Shown: positions 9,510 to 18,654, counted from the first letter of the stretch. The stretch is 64,000 bases of DNA from Flavisphingomonas formosensis (GCF_009755815.1 NZ_WRPK01000004.1:186001-250000), one strand, 5' to 3'. The notes: a model not told the origin generated them from the sequence alone. Made by a program: numbers and translations.

Positions 9510-10907
9510 TCACGCATTGGCGAGATACCAGTCATGATCGAGGCTCGAGACCTGCTCGAAGAAGCGATTCTGCTCGGTCTGCTTCACCGCGACATACATG
9601 TCGACGAAGCGGTCGCCGAGATAGTCGCGCAATATCTCCGATTTCTCCAGCAGCCGCACCGCATCGAACCAGTTGGTGGGCAGCGACGCGCCGGAAGCGG
9701 CCGCGGCGGCATAGCCGTCGCCCACCGTCGGCGGACCCGGATCGATCGCGTTGGTCAGTCCATGGTGCATCCCCGCCAGCACGGCGGCGAGGGCGAGATA
9801 AGGATTGGCGTCCGCCCCGGCCACGCGATGCTCGACATGGCGGGTGTGCGGCGGCCCCGCCGGCACGCGCAGCGCCACGGTGCGGTTGTTGACGCCCCAA
9901 GTCGGCGCGATCGGCGCATAGCTGTTCGCGCGGAAGCGGCGATAGCTGTTCATTCCCGGCGCGAAGATCGCCATGCTGTCCGCCATCAGCCTGGCCATGC
10001 CGCCGATCGCATGACGCAGCGGCGGACCGCCGGCGACATCGTCGCTGGCGAAGATGTTCGCGCCCTTGGCATCCTCGACGCTGGCGTGCAGGTGTAGCCC
10101 GCTGCCTGAGCGGTCGGACCAGGGCTTGGCCATGAAGGTCGCATCGCAGCGATGGACGCGCGCGATGCCCTTGGCGGCACGCTTGTACATCACGGCATCG
10201 TCGGCGGCGCGCAGCGCGTCCGCCTTGTGGTGCAGGGTGAGCTCGAGCTGTCCCGGCGCCGCCTCGGAGATAGCGCCTTCCAGCGGGATGCCCTGGGCGT
10301 CCGCGGCGTCCCACAGATCGCGCAGGAACGGCGTCTCGTCGTCCAGCTCGGGCAGGCCATAGGCTTGCACGCCCTCCGGCTCGCGTCCGCCGAGCGAAGA
10401 TCGGCGCACACGCACCACGCCGTCCGGCCCGCGCGGCTCGATCAGGTAGAATTCCAGCTCGCATGCCGTCACCGGCGTCAGCCCGTCCGCGGCGAAGCGA
10501 TCGAGCACACGGGCCAGCACGGCGCGCGGATCGAGATCGTTGATCGTCCCGTCGAGCTCGTGCATCGATGTCATAACCTGCGCCATGTCCGGCCCCAGCC
10601 AGGGCGTCGGCACCAGCGTGCCCGGCACTGGCTTGGCGAGCCGGTCGGCATCGCCATCTTCCCAGACCAGGCCGGTATTCTCGCAATCCTGCCCGGTGAT
10701 GTCGACGACCAGCACCGATCCCGGCAGGAACCGACCATATTCGTAGATCGCGAGCAGTTCGTCGCGCCGCAGCCGCTTGCCGCGGGGCACGCCTGCCATG
10801 CTGGTGAAGAACACCTCGATGAAGCGTATCTGCGGATTGGCGGTCAGGAAGGCGATGGCCTCCTGCGGATCGGCCGCGAAGCCGGGTCGGTGGGCGCGGG
10901 CGTGCAT
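9510..10907 (-). CDS. Glutamine synthetase family ligase (glutamate--putrescine ligase-like), copy 1
   Basis: 465-residue GS-fold enzyme. Landmarks are CELEFYLIEP, AKPWSDRSGSGLHLHAS (catalytic/metal region) and NRTVALRVP then EHRVAGADANPYLAL. It is diverged from copy 2 at 2841-4193 and has the longer N-terminus of gamma-glutamylpolyamine synthetase-like proteins. The start is ATGATG at 10910/10907; the second ATG has the better spacing to GAGG and overlaps the TGA of the aldehyde dehydrogenase by one base. Predicted role is gamma-glutamylation of an amine, feeding the aldehyde dehydrogenase encoded just upstream and the puuD-like hydrolase downstream. Confidence 0.84.
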   Translation of the reverse strand: MHARAHRPGFAADPQEAIAFLTANPQIRFIEVFFTSMAGVPRGKRLRRDELLAIYEYGRFLPGSVLVVDITGQDCENTGLVWEDGDADRLAKPVPGTLVPTPWLGPDMAQVMTSMHELDGTINDLDPRAVLARVLDRFAADGLTPVTACELEFYLIEPRGPDGVVRVRRSSLGGREPEGVQAYGLPELDDETPFLRDLWDAADAQGIPLEGAISEAAPGQLELTLHHKADALRAADDAVMYKRAAKGIARVHRCDATFMAKPWSDRSGSGLHLHASVEDAKGANIFASDDVAGGPPLRHAIGGMARLMADSMAIFAPGMNSYRRFRANSYAPIAPTWGVNNRTVALRVPAGPPHTRHVEHRVAGADANPYLALAAVLAGMHHGLTNAIDPGPPTVGDGYAAAAASGASLPTNWFDAVRLLEKSEILRDYLGDRFVDMYVAVKQTEQNRFFEQVSSLDHDWYLANA

Positions 10908-12385
10908 CATGTCCTCAAGCTGAAGGTCACGGCCTTCAGGTCTGCATATTTTTCCAGGGCGTGCATGCTGCGATCGCGGCCGAAGCCGGATTGCTTGAAT
11001 CCGCCGAACGGCATGGTGATGTCGCATGCGTCCCAGCCGTTCACCCAGACGAGCCCGGCGCGCAGCTTCTTGGCAGAACGATGCGCCAGGTCGACACTAC
11101 CGGTCCAGACACCTGCGGCCAAGCCGTAGATGGTGTCGTTGGCGATCCGGAAGGCCTCGTCCGGAGCGTCGAACGGGATCACGCCCAATACCGGTCCGAA
11201 GACTTCCTGCTGCGCAAGCGCGGCGCTCGGCGCGGTATCGAAGATCGTCGGCTCGACATAGAAGCCGCCGGTTTCCTCGCGCACCCGACGCCCGCCGATG
11301 AGCGGCGGTCCGCTCTCCTGCCGCGCGGCCTCGATGTGGCGCAGCGCGGTTTGCATCTGCTCCTCGCTCACCATCGCGCCGAAGCGCGTTTCGGGATCGG
11401 CAGGATCGCCCGGCACGATCCCCTTCGCCACCGCGAGCACGCGCTCGAGAAAGGCATCCTTGATGTCGCGCTGCACGAGCAGGCGGGAGGCGGCGGTGCA
11501 CACCTCGCCCTGATTGTAGAAGATGCCCCAGGCCGCCGCCTGCGCCGCCGCATCGAGATCGGTGCAGTCGGCGAAAACGATCTGAGGCGATTTGCCGCCC
11601 AGTTCCAGCGACACGCGCTTGAGGTTGCTCTCGCCCGAATAGCGCATCAACAGCTTGCCGACGCTGCCCGATCCCGTGAAGGCGATCATGTCCACATCCA
11701 CGTGGAGCGCGAGCGCCTTGCCCGCAGTCTCGCCGAAGCCAGGCACCACGTTCAGCACGCCCGGCGGCAGTCCCGCCTCCAGCGCCAGTTCGCCGATCCG
11801 GATCGCGCTGGAGGGGGACTGTTCGGCGGGCTTGAGCACCATCGAATTGCCCATCGCCAGCGCTGGCGCCACCTTCCACATCGCCATCAGCAGCGGGAAG
11901 TTCCACGGCACGATCGCGCCGATCACGCCCAGCGGCTCGTGCACCGCATAGGAAAGCCGGCCGGGATGCGAGGGGCCGACCTCGCCATAGAGCTTGTCCA
12001 GCGCCTCGGCATAATAGCGCACCGTATCGATCGCGAGCGGCAGGTCGACGCCGCGCGCGTCCGAGATCGGCTTGCCCATGTCCAGGCATTCCAGCCACGC
12101 AAGCTCGTCGGCATGCGTCTCCATCAGGTCGGCCAGGCGGTGCAGCACCTTCTTCTTTGCCTTGGGAGGCAGGTCGCGCCAGCGCCCGTCCTCGAACGCG
12201 GCGCGCGCTGACGCCACGGCCGCGTCCACGTCCGTGGCGTCGCATGCGGCGACATTGGCCAGCGTGCGTCCGTCGCGAGGGCTGACGTTGGCGAAGGTCA
12301 TGCCACTCCGCGCGCCGCTCATCGTGCCGCCGATCAGCGCTTGGCAGAGCGATCGTGCCTTATCGAGGGTCCGTTCGTCGATCAT
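10907..12385 (-). CDS. NAD(P)-dependent aldehyde dehydrogenase (PuuC-like)
   Basis: 492-residue ALDH. Catalytic Cys296 lies in NQGEVCTAAS and the general-base Glu261 in SLELGGKSP, with NAD-site features VPWNFPLLM and FTGSGSVGK. In Puu-type pathways PuuC oxidises gamma-glutamyl-gamma-aminobutyraldehyde to the acid, and the family is broad for aminoaldehydes. ATG at 12385 follows GGGGA; an alternative GTG at 12406 adds seven residues. The stop overlaps the start of the downstream ligase gene, showing an operon. The 119-nt gap upstream to the Rieske gene is the most likely internal promoter position, though no clear -35/-10 was found there. Confidence 0.87.
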   Translation of the reverse strand: MIDERTLDKARSLCQALIGGTMSGARSGMTFANVSPRDGRTLANVAACDATDVDAAVASARAAFEDGRWRDLPPKAKKKVLHRLADLMETHADELAWLECLDMGKPISDARGVDLPLAIDTVRYYAEALDKLYGEVGPSHPGRLSYAVHEPLGVIGAIVPWNFPLLMAMWKVAPALAMGNSMVLKPAEQSPSSAIRIGELALEAGLPPGVLNVVPGFGETAGKALALHVDVDMIAFTGSGSVGKLLMRYSGESNLKRVSLELGGKSPQIVFADCTDLDAAAQAAAWGIFYNQGEVCTAASRLLVQRDIKDAFLERVLAVAKGIVPGDPADPETRFGAMVSEEQMQTALRHIEAARQESGPPLIGGRRVREETGGFYVEPTIFDTAPSAALAQQEVFGPVLGVIPFDAPDEAFRIANDTIYGLAAGVWTGSVDLAHRSAKKLRAGLVWVNGWDACDITMPFGGFKQSGFGRDRSMHALEKYADLKAVTFSLRT

Positions 12386-12504
12386 GTCATCCCCATCTGT
12401 GATCACACTTGCACAGAATCGCTCGGACGAGAAGGGGGCGAGTGGCAGAATCTACGCTGCACGAGCAAGCGGGCCGCGTCCCAGGCCGCGGCAGGGCGAC
12501 CGTC

Positions 12505-12867
12505 TCAGGCAGTCACGATCCGGTCGCCTTTCACTGCGATCGGCCATGGGCTGAGCGACCGGCCCTGGCACGGGCCGGAAACGCAGTAGCCGCTTTCCAT
12601 TTCAAAGCGTGCGCCGTGCCAGCAGCATTGGATCAGTCCATTGTCGATGGGATCGTCGGTTGCCGATCTTGTTAATGGCACGGCGGCATGTGGACAGCGA
12701 TCGACGAAGCCGAACAGTCGCTCGCCGCGCCGCGCGATCAGGCCGCGAAACCGGCGTTCAGATAGCTCGATCTCGTAGACGCGGGCTGTGCCGTCTTCGA
12801 TCTCGTCCATCCTGCCGATCGCGATCCCGGCCGGCGTCCACCAGCAGAATGGCGACGGGTCCGCCAT
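12505..12867 (-). CDS. Rieske [2Fe-2S] ferredoxin-like protein
   Basis: 120-residue single-domain Rieske protein. The cluster ligands are complete: Cys58-x-His60 (DRCPHA) and Cys81-x2-His84 (CCWHG). ATG at 12867 has AGGAGA upstream. Stand-alone Rieske ferredoxins pass electrons to oxygenases or other redox partners, but no oxygenase or ferredoxin reductase is encoded nearby. It is on the same strand and 119 nt upstream of the aldehyde dehydrogenase, so it may head the polyamine transcript; this is inference from position. Confidence 0.85.
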   Translation of the reverse strand: MADPSPFCWWTPAGIAIGRMDEIEDGTARVYEIELSERRFRGLIARRGERLFGFVDRCPHAAVPLTRSATDDPIDNGLIQCCWHGARFEMESGYCVSGPCQGRSLSPWPIAVKGDRIVTA

Positions 12868-13020
12868 GGCTCTCCTCTGACGATGGTCTGTTCCGCTCTG
12901 TCTGGGTAGCGGGCAAGTCTTCACGGAGGATTTACGGCGCGCTGTCCGGCGCTGAAAGAAGGGTTGCCGCCGCGTGTCCACATTCGGCATCGCCCGCAAT
13001 GACGCTTCGAAGGAGTTCCC

Positions 13021-13494
13021 ATGTCCAGGGCCACGCGCGGTACGCAGATGCTTGAAGGTGCGGGCGTCGCCTTTACCGTGCACAGCTATGCCTACGATCC
13101 CTCCGCCGATCGCGTCGGCATCCAGGCGGCAGACGCGCTGGGAGAGGCGCCCGACCGCGTGCTCAAGACGCTGATGGCGCTGGTCGATGGCCAGCCCGCC
13201 TGCGCGATCATAGCGTCCGATCGGGAACTGGCGATGAAGAAGCTCGCGGCGGCGTTCGGCGGCAAGTCCGCACAGATGATGAAGCCCGCCGATGCCGAGC
13301 GCATCACCGGCTATAAGGTGGGCGGGATCAGCCCCTTCGGCCAGAAGCGCCGCATCCGCACCGCGATCGACGCCGACGCGCTCGCCCACCCCTATGTCTA
13401 TATCAACGCCGGTCAGCGCGGCCTGCAGGTAAGGCTCGATCCGCGGGACGCGCAGCGCGTGCTGGACGCGATAGTGGCGCCGCTGCGCGTCTGA
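13021..13494 (+). CDS. ybaK: Cys-tRNA(Pro)/aminoacyl-tRNA deacylase, YbaK family
   Basis: 157 residues covering the whole YbaK/EbsC editing domain. It includes VLKTLMALVDGQ, ELAMKKLAAAFGGKSAQMM with the conserved Lys pair, and VGGISPFGQKR, the hallmark loop of the family. These trans-editing enzymes hydrolyse Cys mischarged on tRNA-Pro. ATG at 13021 has AAGGAG eight bases upstream. It is transcribed divergently from the Rieske gene and converges on the poxB-like gene with only 30 nt between. Confidence 0.9.
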   Translation: MSRATRGTQMLEGAGVAFTVHSYAYDPSADRVGIQAADALGEAPDRVLKTLMALVDGQPACAIIASDRELAMKKLAAAFGGKSAQMMKPADAERITGYKVGGISPFGQKRRIRTAIDADALAHPYVYINAGQRGLQVRLDPRDAQRVLDAIVAPLRV

Positions 13495-13524
13495 CACTTG
13501 GGCAAATGGCCGGTTTGTCGATGC

Positions 13525-15240
13525 TCAACTCCGGATCGCGCCCTCGATCAGTCCGGCAACGGCGCCGGCCCGGCCCGAAAGCAGGCCCTTCGCCGAGTAG
13601 AGCGCGGTGCCCACCACCTGGCTGATCTCCACCTTGGGCGGCATCACCAGCTCGTAGCGATCGGTAACGACGTCGAGCAGTGCCGGTCCCGGTTCCGCAA
13701 GCCATTGCTGCACGGCGGCTTCCAGCTCCTCGGGCTTCTCGACGCGCCGGCCCCATATGCCGACTGCCGCCGCGACTTTGGCGAAATCGGGATTGGTGAG
13801 ATCCGTATAGGCGTCCAGCAGGCCTTCCACCTTCTGCTCCAGCTCCACGAAACCGAGCGAGCTGTTGTCGAAGATAGCGATCTTGATCGGCAGCTTCTCC
13901 TGCACCGTGGTCAAGAGGTCGCCCATCAGCATCGCGAAGCCGCCGTCGCCGGACAGGGAGATCACCTGGCGTTCGGGAAACGCCGCCTTGGCGCCCAGGG
14001 CCTGCGGCATGGCATTGGCCATCGTGCCGTGGCTGAGGCTCACGATCGTCCGGTTGCGCCCTGTCGCCGGGACGTGGCGCAGGCACCAGACCATCGGCGA
14101 TCCGCCATCCGCGGTATAGATTGCGTCCGGGGCGGCATGACGGCCGATCAGATCGACCAGATATTGCGGATGGATCACGCCGCTCTTGCCGACGACGGCG
14201 CGCGCCTCCAGCCGGTCCTCGGCCTTGGCGGCCCGCTCCAGCGCCTCGTCGAGGAAGCGGCGGTCGGTACGCGCGGCGATCCGGGGCAGCAACGCATCCA
14301 GCGTCGGCGCGATGTCGCCCACCACGGCGAGATCGACCGGGTGGCGTCGCCCGAGATGGGTCGGCTCGATGTCGATCTGGATGATTTTGGCCTTGCCCGG
14401 ATAGAATTGCCGCCAGGCGAAGTCGCAGCCGAGCAGGAGCAGCGTGTCGCACTCCATCAGCGCCTCATAGCCGCCTGCGGTGCCGAACACGCCGGTCATG
14501 CCGACATCGAAGGGATTGTCGTGCTCCAGATAATCCTTGGCGCGGGAGGTGCGCGCCACTGGCGCCTTCAGCCGGTCCGCCAGCGCCACCACCTGATCGT
14601 GCGCCCGCTCGCAGCCCGATCCGCCATAGATGGTCACCCGCTTGCCGGCGTTCAGGAGCGCAGCGACGTTGTCCAATTCCTCCTCGGCCGGCCGCACGAT
14701 CGGCCGCGCTCGGTGCACCGCGAAGCCAGGCTCGTCGGGCGCGGTCGCGCTCGACACATCCACCGGCACGATCAGCACGGCGACGCCCTTGCGCGCCAGT
14801 GCGGCCTGTGCAGCCATCGCCGTCATCCGCCGCGCCTGGGCGGGAGTGCGGATCTCCTCGCAGAAGACGCTCCCGGAGGCGTAGACCGCCTTGAAGTCCA
14901 CCTCCTGCGGAAAATCGAAGCCGAGCTCGTCGCGCACGATCTGACTGGCGATCAGCACCACGGGCGCGCGGTTGCGGTTGCTTTCGTAGAGACCGTTGAT
15001 GAAATGCAGGCTGCCCGGTCCGCACGATCCTGCGCACAACGCCAGTTCGCCGGTCAGCAGCGCGTCCGCGCCGGCCGCCATAGCCCCCGCTTCCTCGTGG
15101 CGGACATGCACCCAGCGTATCTCGCTCCGCCGGATCGCGTCCGTCACATAGTTCAGCGTGTCGCCAGGCACGCCATAGCATCGCCTGGCACCCGCCTGGG
15201 CCAGCGTCTCGACGATCACTTCGGCCACGGTACGGCTCAT
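13525..15240 (-). CDS. Thiamine pyrophosphate-dependent enzyme, pyruvate:quinone oxidoreductase (PoxB)-like
   Basis: 571-residue three-domain TPP enzyme. The cofactor-activating Glu50 is in RHEEAGAMAAGA and the TPP/Mg2+ motif runs from GDGG (431) to Asn459. The Rossmann-like middle domain (about 185-340) is of the FAD-binding type. Closest recognisable family is PoxB pyruvate dehydrogenase (quinone), oxidatively decarboxylating pyruvate to acetate; pyruvate oxidases and some acetolactate synthase-like proteins cannot be fully excluded. ATG at 15240 is preceded by AAAGGAGA. Monocistronic and divergent from the peroxidase gene. The C-terminal extension that binds membrane in the E. coli enzyme was not clearly recognised. 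Confidence 0.78.
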   Translation of the reverse strand: MSRTVAEVIVETLAQAGARRCYGVPGDTLNYVTDAIRRSEIRWVHVRHEEAGAMAAGADALLTGELALCAGSCGPGSLHFINGLYESNRNRAPVVLIASQIVRDELGFDFPQEVDFKAVYASGSVFCEEIRTPAQARRMTAMAAQAALARKGVAVLIVPVDVSSATAPDEPGFAVHRARPIVRPAEEELDNVAALLNAGKRVTIYGGSGCERAHDQVVALADRLKAPVARTSRAKDYLEHDNPFDVGMTGVFGTAGGYEALMECDTLLLLGCDFAWRQFYPGKAKIIQIDIEPTHLGRRHPVDLAVVGDIAPTLDALLPRIAARTDRRFLDEALERAAKAEDRLEARAVVGKSGVIHPQYLVDLIGRHAAPDAIYTADGGSPMVWCLRHVPATGRNRTIVSLSHGTMANAMPQALGAKAAFPERQVISLSGDGGFAMLMGDLLTTVQEKLPIKIAIFDNSSLGFVELEQKVEGLLDAYTDLTNPDFAKVAAAVGIWGRRVEKPEELEAAVQQWLAEPGPALLDVVTDRYELVMPPKVEISQVVGTALYSAKGLLSGRAGAVAGLIEGAIRS

Positions 15241-15421
15241 CTCGATCTCCTTTTCGCAATGTGGCCACAATGCATGGCAGCGCATAGGGTTCGGGGGCAT
15301 GAGGATGTTACGCCGGTTTAATGGGTGGCCCGTCGTCGCCTGCCATCGCAAACGAAGGTGTTAGCGCCATCGCGCCCGATCGGTGTTAGGATCGATCCGC
15401 TTCGAACAGAGGAGCCTCTCC

Positions 15422-16495
15422 GTGAAAACAGCTTTAAGGCCTTCGGTCGCGCTTCTCCTGATCGCCGGCATTCTCGGCCTCGTCGCGCTGGCCTTCGCCT
15501 GGGCAGGCGGGTGGCTCAGCCCGCGGCGGATCGGCGGTGCGGCCATTGCCGATGCGCTGCAGGACAATCTCGGCAAGCCCGAGCCTGGCTGGCGCCGCGC
15601 CCACGCCAAGGGCCTGTGCGTCAGTGGCTATTTCGATGCGAATGGCACCGGCACCGCGCTTTCGCGCGCAGCGCTGTTTCCCGCCGGCCGTATCCCGGTG
15701 ACAGGGCGATTCTCATTGGGTGGCGGCGATCCGCTTGCCGGCGACGGACGCAACGTCTTCCATTCGATGGCATTGCTGTTCCGCCTGCCGGACGGCGAGC
15801 AATGGCGCATGGCGATGGATCATACGCCGATCTTCCCGGTGGCCACGCCGGCGGATTTCGTCTCCCTCCAGATCGCCGGCATTCCCGATCCCGCCACGCA
15901 CAAGCCGGACCCGGCGAAGCTGCAGGCCTATCTGGCCGGGCATCCGGAAACCAAGGCGTTCATGGACTATATGAAGTCCGCGCCGCTGCCGTCGAGCTTC
16001 GCCAACGGGACTTATTACAGCATCAATGCCTTCCGCTTCGTCGATGCGGGGGGCGCATCGCGCGCGGTGCGCTGGCAGTTCGAACCCGAGGCGCCTTTTG
16101 CCGCGCTCGACAAGAAGACGCTCGACGCGCAGCCGCGCGACTTCCTGTTCGTGGATGCGCTGAAGCGGCTCTCCGCCGGTCCGATGCGCTGGCACATGAT
16201 CGTCGTGCTGGCCAATCCAGGCGACCGGACGGACAATGCCACCATTCCTTGGGGGGCGGGTCATCGCCGCGTCGACGTCGGCACGCTGACGCTCGATCGC
16301 GCCGCGACGGAAGCCGCAGGCGACTGCCGCGACTATAATTTCGATCCGCTGGTCCTGCCGCGCGGTGTGACCGCATCGGACGACCCGTTGCTGCCGGCAC
16401 GCTCGGCAGCCTATTCGGCGTCTTTCCGGCGCCGGGCGATCGAAGGGCCGCGTCCCGATGCGCTGACGCAGGCGGGAGAGGGAGGCGCGAAATGA
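15422..16495 (+). CDS. Membrane-anchored catalase-family peroxidase (SrpA-type small catalase)
   Basis: 357 residues, shorter than a classical catalase (about 480). An N-terminal hydrophobic segment (about 8-30) suggests a signal or membrane anchor placing the heme domain in the periplasm. Heme-side features include the distal His in RRAHAKG, RNVFHSMALLF, and a proximal Tyr candidate in RSAAYSASFRRR. Small catalase-like proteins of this type usually act as heme peroxidases. GTG at 15422 follows AGAGGAG with good spacing. The stop overlaps the cytochrome b561 start by four bases, implying a peroxidase-cytochrome pair that could draw electrons from the quinone pool. Confidence 0.8.
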   Translation: MKTALRPSVALLLIAGILGLVALAFAWAGGWLSPRRIGGAAIADALQDNLGKPEPGWRRAHAKGLCVSGYFDANGTGTALSRAALFPAGRIPVTGRFSLGGGDPLAGDGRNVFHSMALLFRLPDGEQWRMAMDHTPIFPVATPADFVSLQIAGIPDPATHKPDPAKLQAYLAGHPETKAFMDYMKSAPLPSSFANGTYYSINAFRFVDAGGASRAVRWQFEPEAPFAALDKKTLDAQPRDFLFVDALKRLSAGPMRWHMIVVLANPGDRTDNATIPWGAGHRRVDVGTLTLDRAATEAAGDCRDYNFDPLVLPRGVTASDDPLLPARSAAYSASFRRRAIEGPRPDALTQAGEGGAK

Positions 16496-17031
16496 ACGGA
16501 CCCGACACACTCTTCGCTTTTCCCGCACGCCTGCTCCACTGGACGATGGCGGTGCTGATCCTCGCGATGCTGTTCATCGGCGCCGGCATGGTCTCGACGG
16601 TGAGCGCCGCCTATCCCGCGCTGCTCGCCTGGCATCGGCCGCTCGGCATCGCCATCCTCGTCCTGGCGCTCGTCCGCCTGGCCGTGCGCCTCACCCATCG
16701 TCCACCGCCGCTTCCAGCGGACTTGCCACCGATCCAGGCAGCCGCGGCCAGGGTATCGCATTATCTCCTCTACGCGCTGATGATCGCGATGCCGTTGATC
16801 GGCTGGGCGATGCAGTCCGCCGGCGGTTATCCGGTAATCCTGTGGAAGGGCGTCGCGCTCTTCCCGATCCTGCCGCACGACATCGTCGCCTATGGCTGGC
16901 TGCGCCGCCTCCATGGCCTGCTCGGCTACGCCTTCTTTCTCCTCATACTCGGTCATGTCGGTGCCGCGCTCGTCCACGGCCTCATCCGTCGGGACGGCGT
17001 CTTCCGCAGCATGGCGGGCAGAGGAGGGTGA
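16492..17031 (+). CDS. Cytochrome b561 family protein
   Basis: 179 residues with four membrane helices (roughly 13-35, 48-66, 88-108, 140-163). Histidines lie in the helices at positions typical for two b-heme ligand pairs: His16 in LLHW, His48, His141 and His155 (LGHVGAALVH). The family oxidises quinol and passes electrons to a periplasmic partner. The ATGA overlap with the peroxidase gene suggests that partner is the peroxidase. No separate ribosome site is needed if translation is coupled. Confidence 0.87.
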   Translation: MNGPDTLFAFPARLLHWTMAVLILAMLFIGAGMVSTVSAAYPALLAWHRPLGIAILVLALVRLAVRLTHRPPPLPADLPPIQAAAARVSHYLLYALMIAMPLIGWAMQSAGGYPVILWKGVALFPILPHDIVAYGWLRRLHGLLGYAFFLLILGHVGAALVHGLIRRDGVFRSMAGRGG

Positions 17032-17166
17032 TCGCCTCGCCGATCGCCGCCACTCCATATATGCGGCCACGGGCTTCAGTATTTCTTTGGGCCTGTTCTT
17101 GATCGGAACCATTTCGTCTGCACGATGGGATCTCATTCGATTGCAACGACAAGATCCGAGGATGCC

Positions 17167-17811
17167 ATGCTCACCCTATATTATGCACCGGGCGCCTGCT
17201 CGCTGGTTCCGCATATCGCGCTCGAGGAAGCCGGGGCCGACTACCGGCGGCATCGCGTGAATTATGCGGTGGGCGAGAACAACCAGCCGCCCTTTCGCAC
17301 GATCAGCCCGCTGGGCCGGGTGCCCGTCCTGCTTACCGATCGGGGAGCATTGACCGAAAATCCTGCCATCCTGTCCTATATCGCGCAGAGCCATCCCGAA
17401 GCCGGGCTGGCGCCGCTCGACGATCCGTTCGCCTTTGCACGTGTCCAGTCGTTCAACCTGTTCATCTCGGCCAATATTCATGTCGCCTTCCGGCAGATCG
17501 TCTTTCCCGACACCTATGCCGACGGCGAAGAGGCAGCAAAAGCTCTCCGGGACAAGGTGCCGGAACTGGCCGACCGCTATTTTGCGGTGATCGAACAGGG
17601 GCTCGCGGATGGACGGCTCTATGTCCATGGCGATCGCTTCACCCTCTCGGACGCCTATCTGTCCGTCTACGCCAATTATCTGCGCAAGGGCGATCGCGGG
17701 GACGTCTCTCGCCTGCCGAACATCCTCGCCCATCGCGCCCGCATCCGCGCCCGCCCTGCGGTGCAGCGCATATTGGAGGTGGAGGGTCTGGCCGACGAAT
17801 GGCGCGATTGA
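17167..17811 (+). CDS. Glutathione S-transferase family protein (bacterial beta-class-like)
   Basis: 214 residues with the thioredoxin-like N-domain (LYYAPGACSLVPHIALEEAG, with Cys11/Ser12 at the beta-class catalytic position) and SPLGRVPVL with the cis-Pro loop. TENPAIL is the glutathione gamma-glutamyl binding motif, and an all-helical C-domain follows. It conjugates or reduces with glutathione; the substrate is unknown. ATG at 17167 has GAGGA upstream, and extra in-frame codons before it look non-coding. Single gene, converging on an SDR gene. Confidence 0.86.
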   Translation: MLTLYYAPGACSLVPHIALEEAGADYRRHRVNYAVGENNQPPFRTISPLGRVPVLLTDRGALTENPAILSYIAQSHPEAGLAPLDDPFAFARVQSFNLFISANIHVAFRQIVFPDTYADGEEAAKALRDKVPELADRYFAVIEQGLADGRLYVHGDRFTLSDAYLSVYANYLRKGDRGDVSRLPNILAHRARIRARPAVQRILEVEGLADEWRD

Positions 17812-17842
17812 GACGCCAGCCGTCGTGTTCCGGTGAGCCCAT

Positions 17843-18604
17843 TCAGCGGCAGGTATAGCCCCCGTCTACGGGCATCGCGATGCCGGTGACGAACGAGGCC
17901 TCGTCGGACAGCAGGAAGCAGGCGGCGTTGGCGATCTCGTCCGCCCGGCCGAGCCGGCCCATCGGCGTCGCGCCGCGCACCGCCGCCTCATAGGCCTCCG
18001 GCCCGCCGCTGCCGCCATGGTCCTTGTAGAAATCGGCCAGCATCGGCGTGTCGGTGATTCCCGGGCAGACGACGTTGACGCGGACATTGTCCGCCGCGAA
18101 GCGCTGCGCGAGCGACTTGGCGTAGCCGACCACCGCGAACTTCTCGGCCGAGTAGATCGGGCTGCCCATCGATCCGACCAGCCCGGCCACCGATGCGGTG
18201 AACAGGATCGATCCGCCGCCGCGCTTGCGCATATGGCCGATCGCCTCGGCGCAGGCGAGCACGCCGGAGGTGACGTTCAGCATCATCGTGCGGTCATAGG
18301 AGGGAAGGTCGATCTGCTCGACGCCGCCCGGCACGGTCGAGCCGGCATGGTTCCAGAGGAGATCGAGCCCGCCCAGCATCCCGGCCGCCTCATGCACGAA
18401 ACGGCGGCAGGCCTCCGGATCGGTGAGGTCGGCCACCAGCGGTATCACCTTGCCGCCGCCGGCCGCCGCGAGCTCGTCCAGCCGCTCGCGGTTGATGTCG
18501 ACCGCGACGACGGTCGCGCCCTCGGCGACGAATTTCTCGACGCCGGCGCGGCCCATGCCGGATGCAGCAGCGGTCACCACCGCTAGCTTGTTGACCAGTT
18601 TCAT
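17843..18604 (-). CDS. Short-chain dehydrogenase/reductase (SDR)
   Basis: 253-residue classical SDR. Active-site features are NHAGS, FTASVAGL (Ser), YSAEK (Tyr-x3-Lys), and GITDTPM after the catalytic helix. Odd point: the dinucleotide motif normally TGxxxGxG reads TAAASGMG (residues 11-18), so its first Gly is Ala. DIN at the end of the second strand suggests NAD(H) preference. ATG at 18604 has AGAGGA upstream. It lies near, and on the same strand as, an aldehyde dehydrogenase, suggesting alcohol to aldehyde to acid oxidation of an unknown substrate. Confidence 0.86.
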   Translation of the reverse strand: MKLVNKLAVVTAAASGMGRAGVEKFVAEGATVVAVDINRERLDELAAAGGGKVIPLVADLTDPEACRRFVHEAAGMLGGLDLLWNHAGSTVPGGVEQIDLPSYDRTMMLNVTSGVLACAEAIGHMRKRGGGSILFTASVAGLVGSMGSPIYSAEKFAVVGYAKSLAQRFAADNVRVNVVCPGITDTPMLADFYKDHGGSGGPEAYEAAVRGATPMGRLGRADEIANAACFLLSDEASFVTGIAMPVDGGYTCR

Positions 18605-18654
18605 TGGCAATCCTCTCAGTTCTGATAGGCAGCTTCGAATTAAAACCCGCTTGG

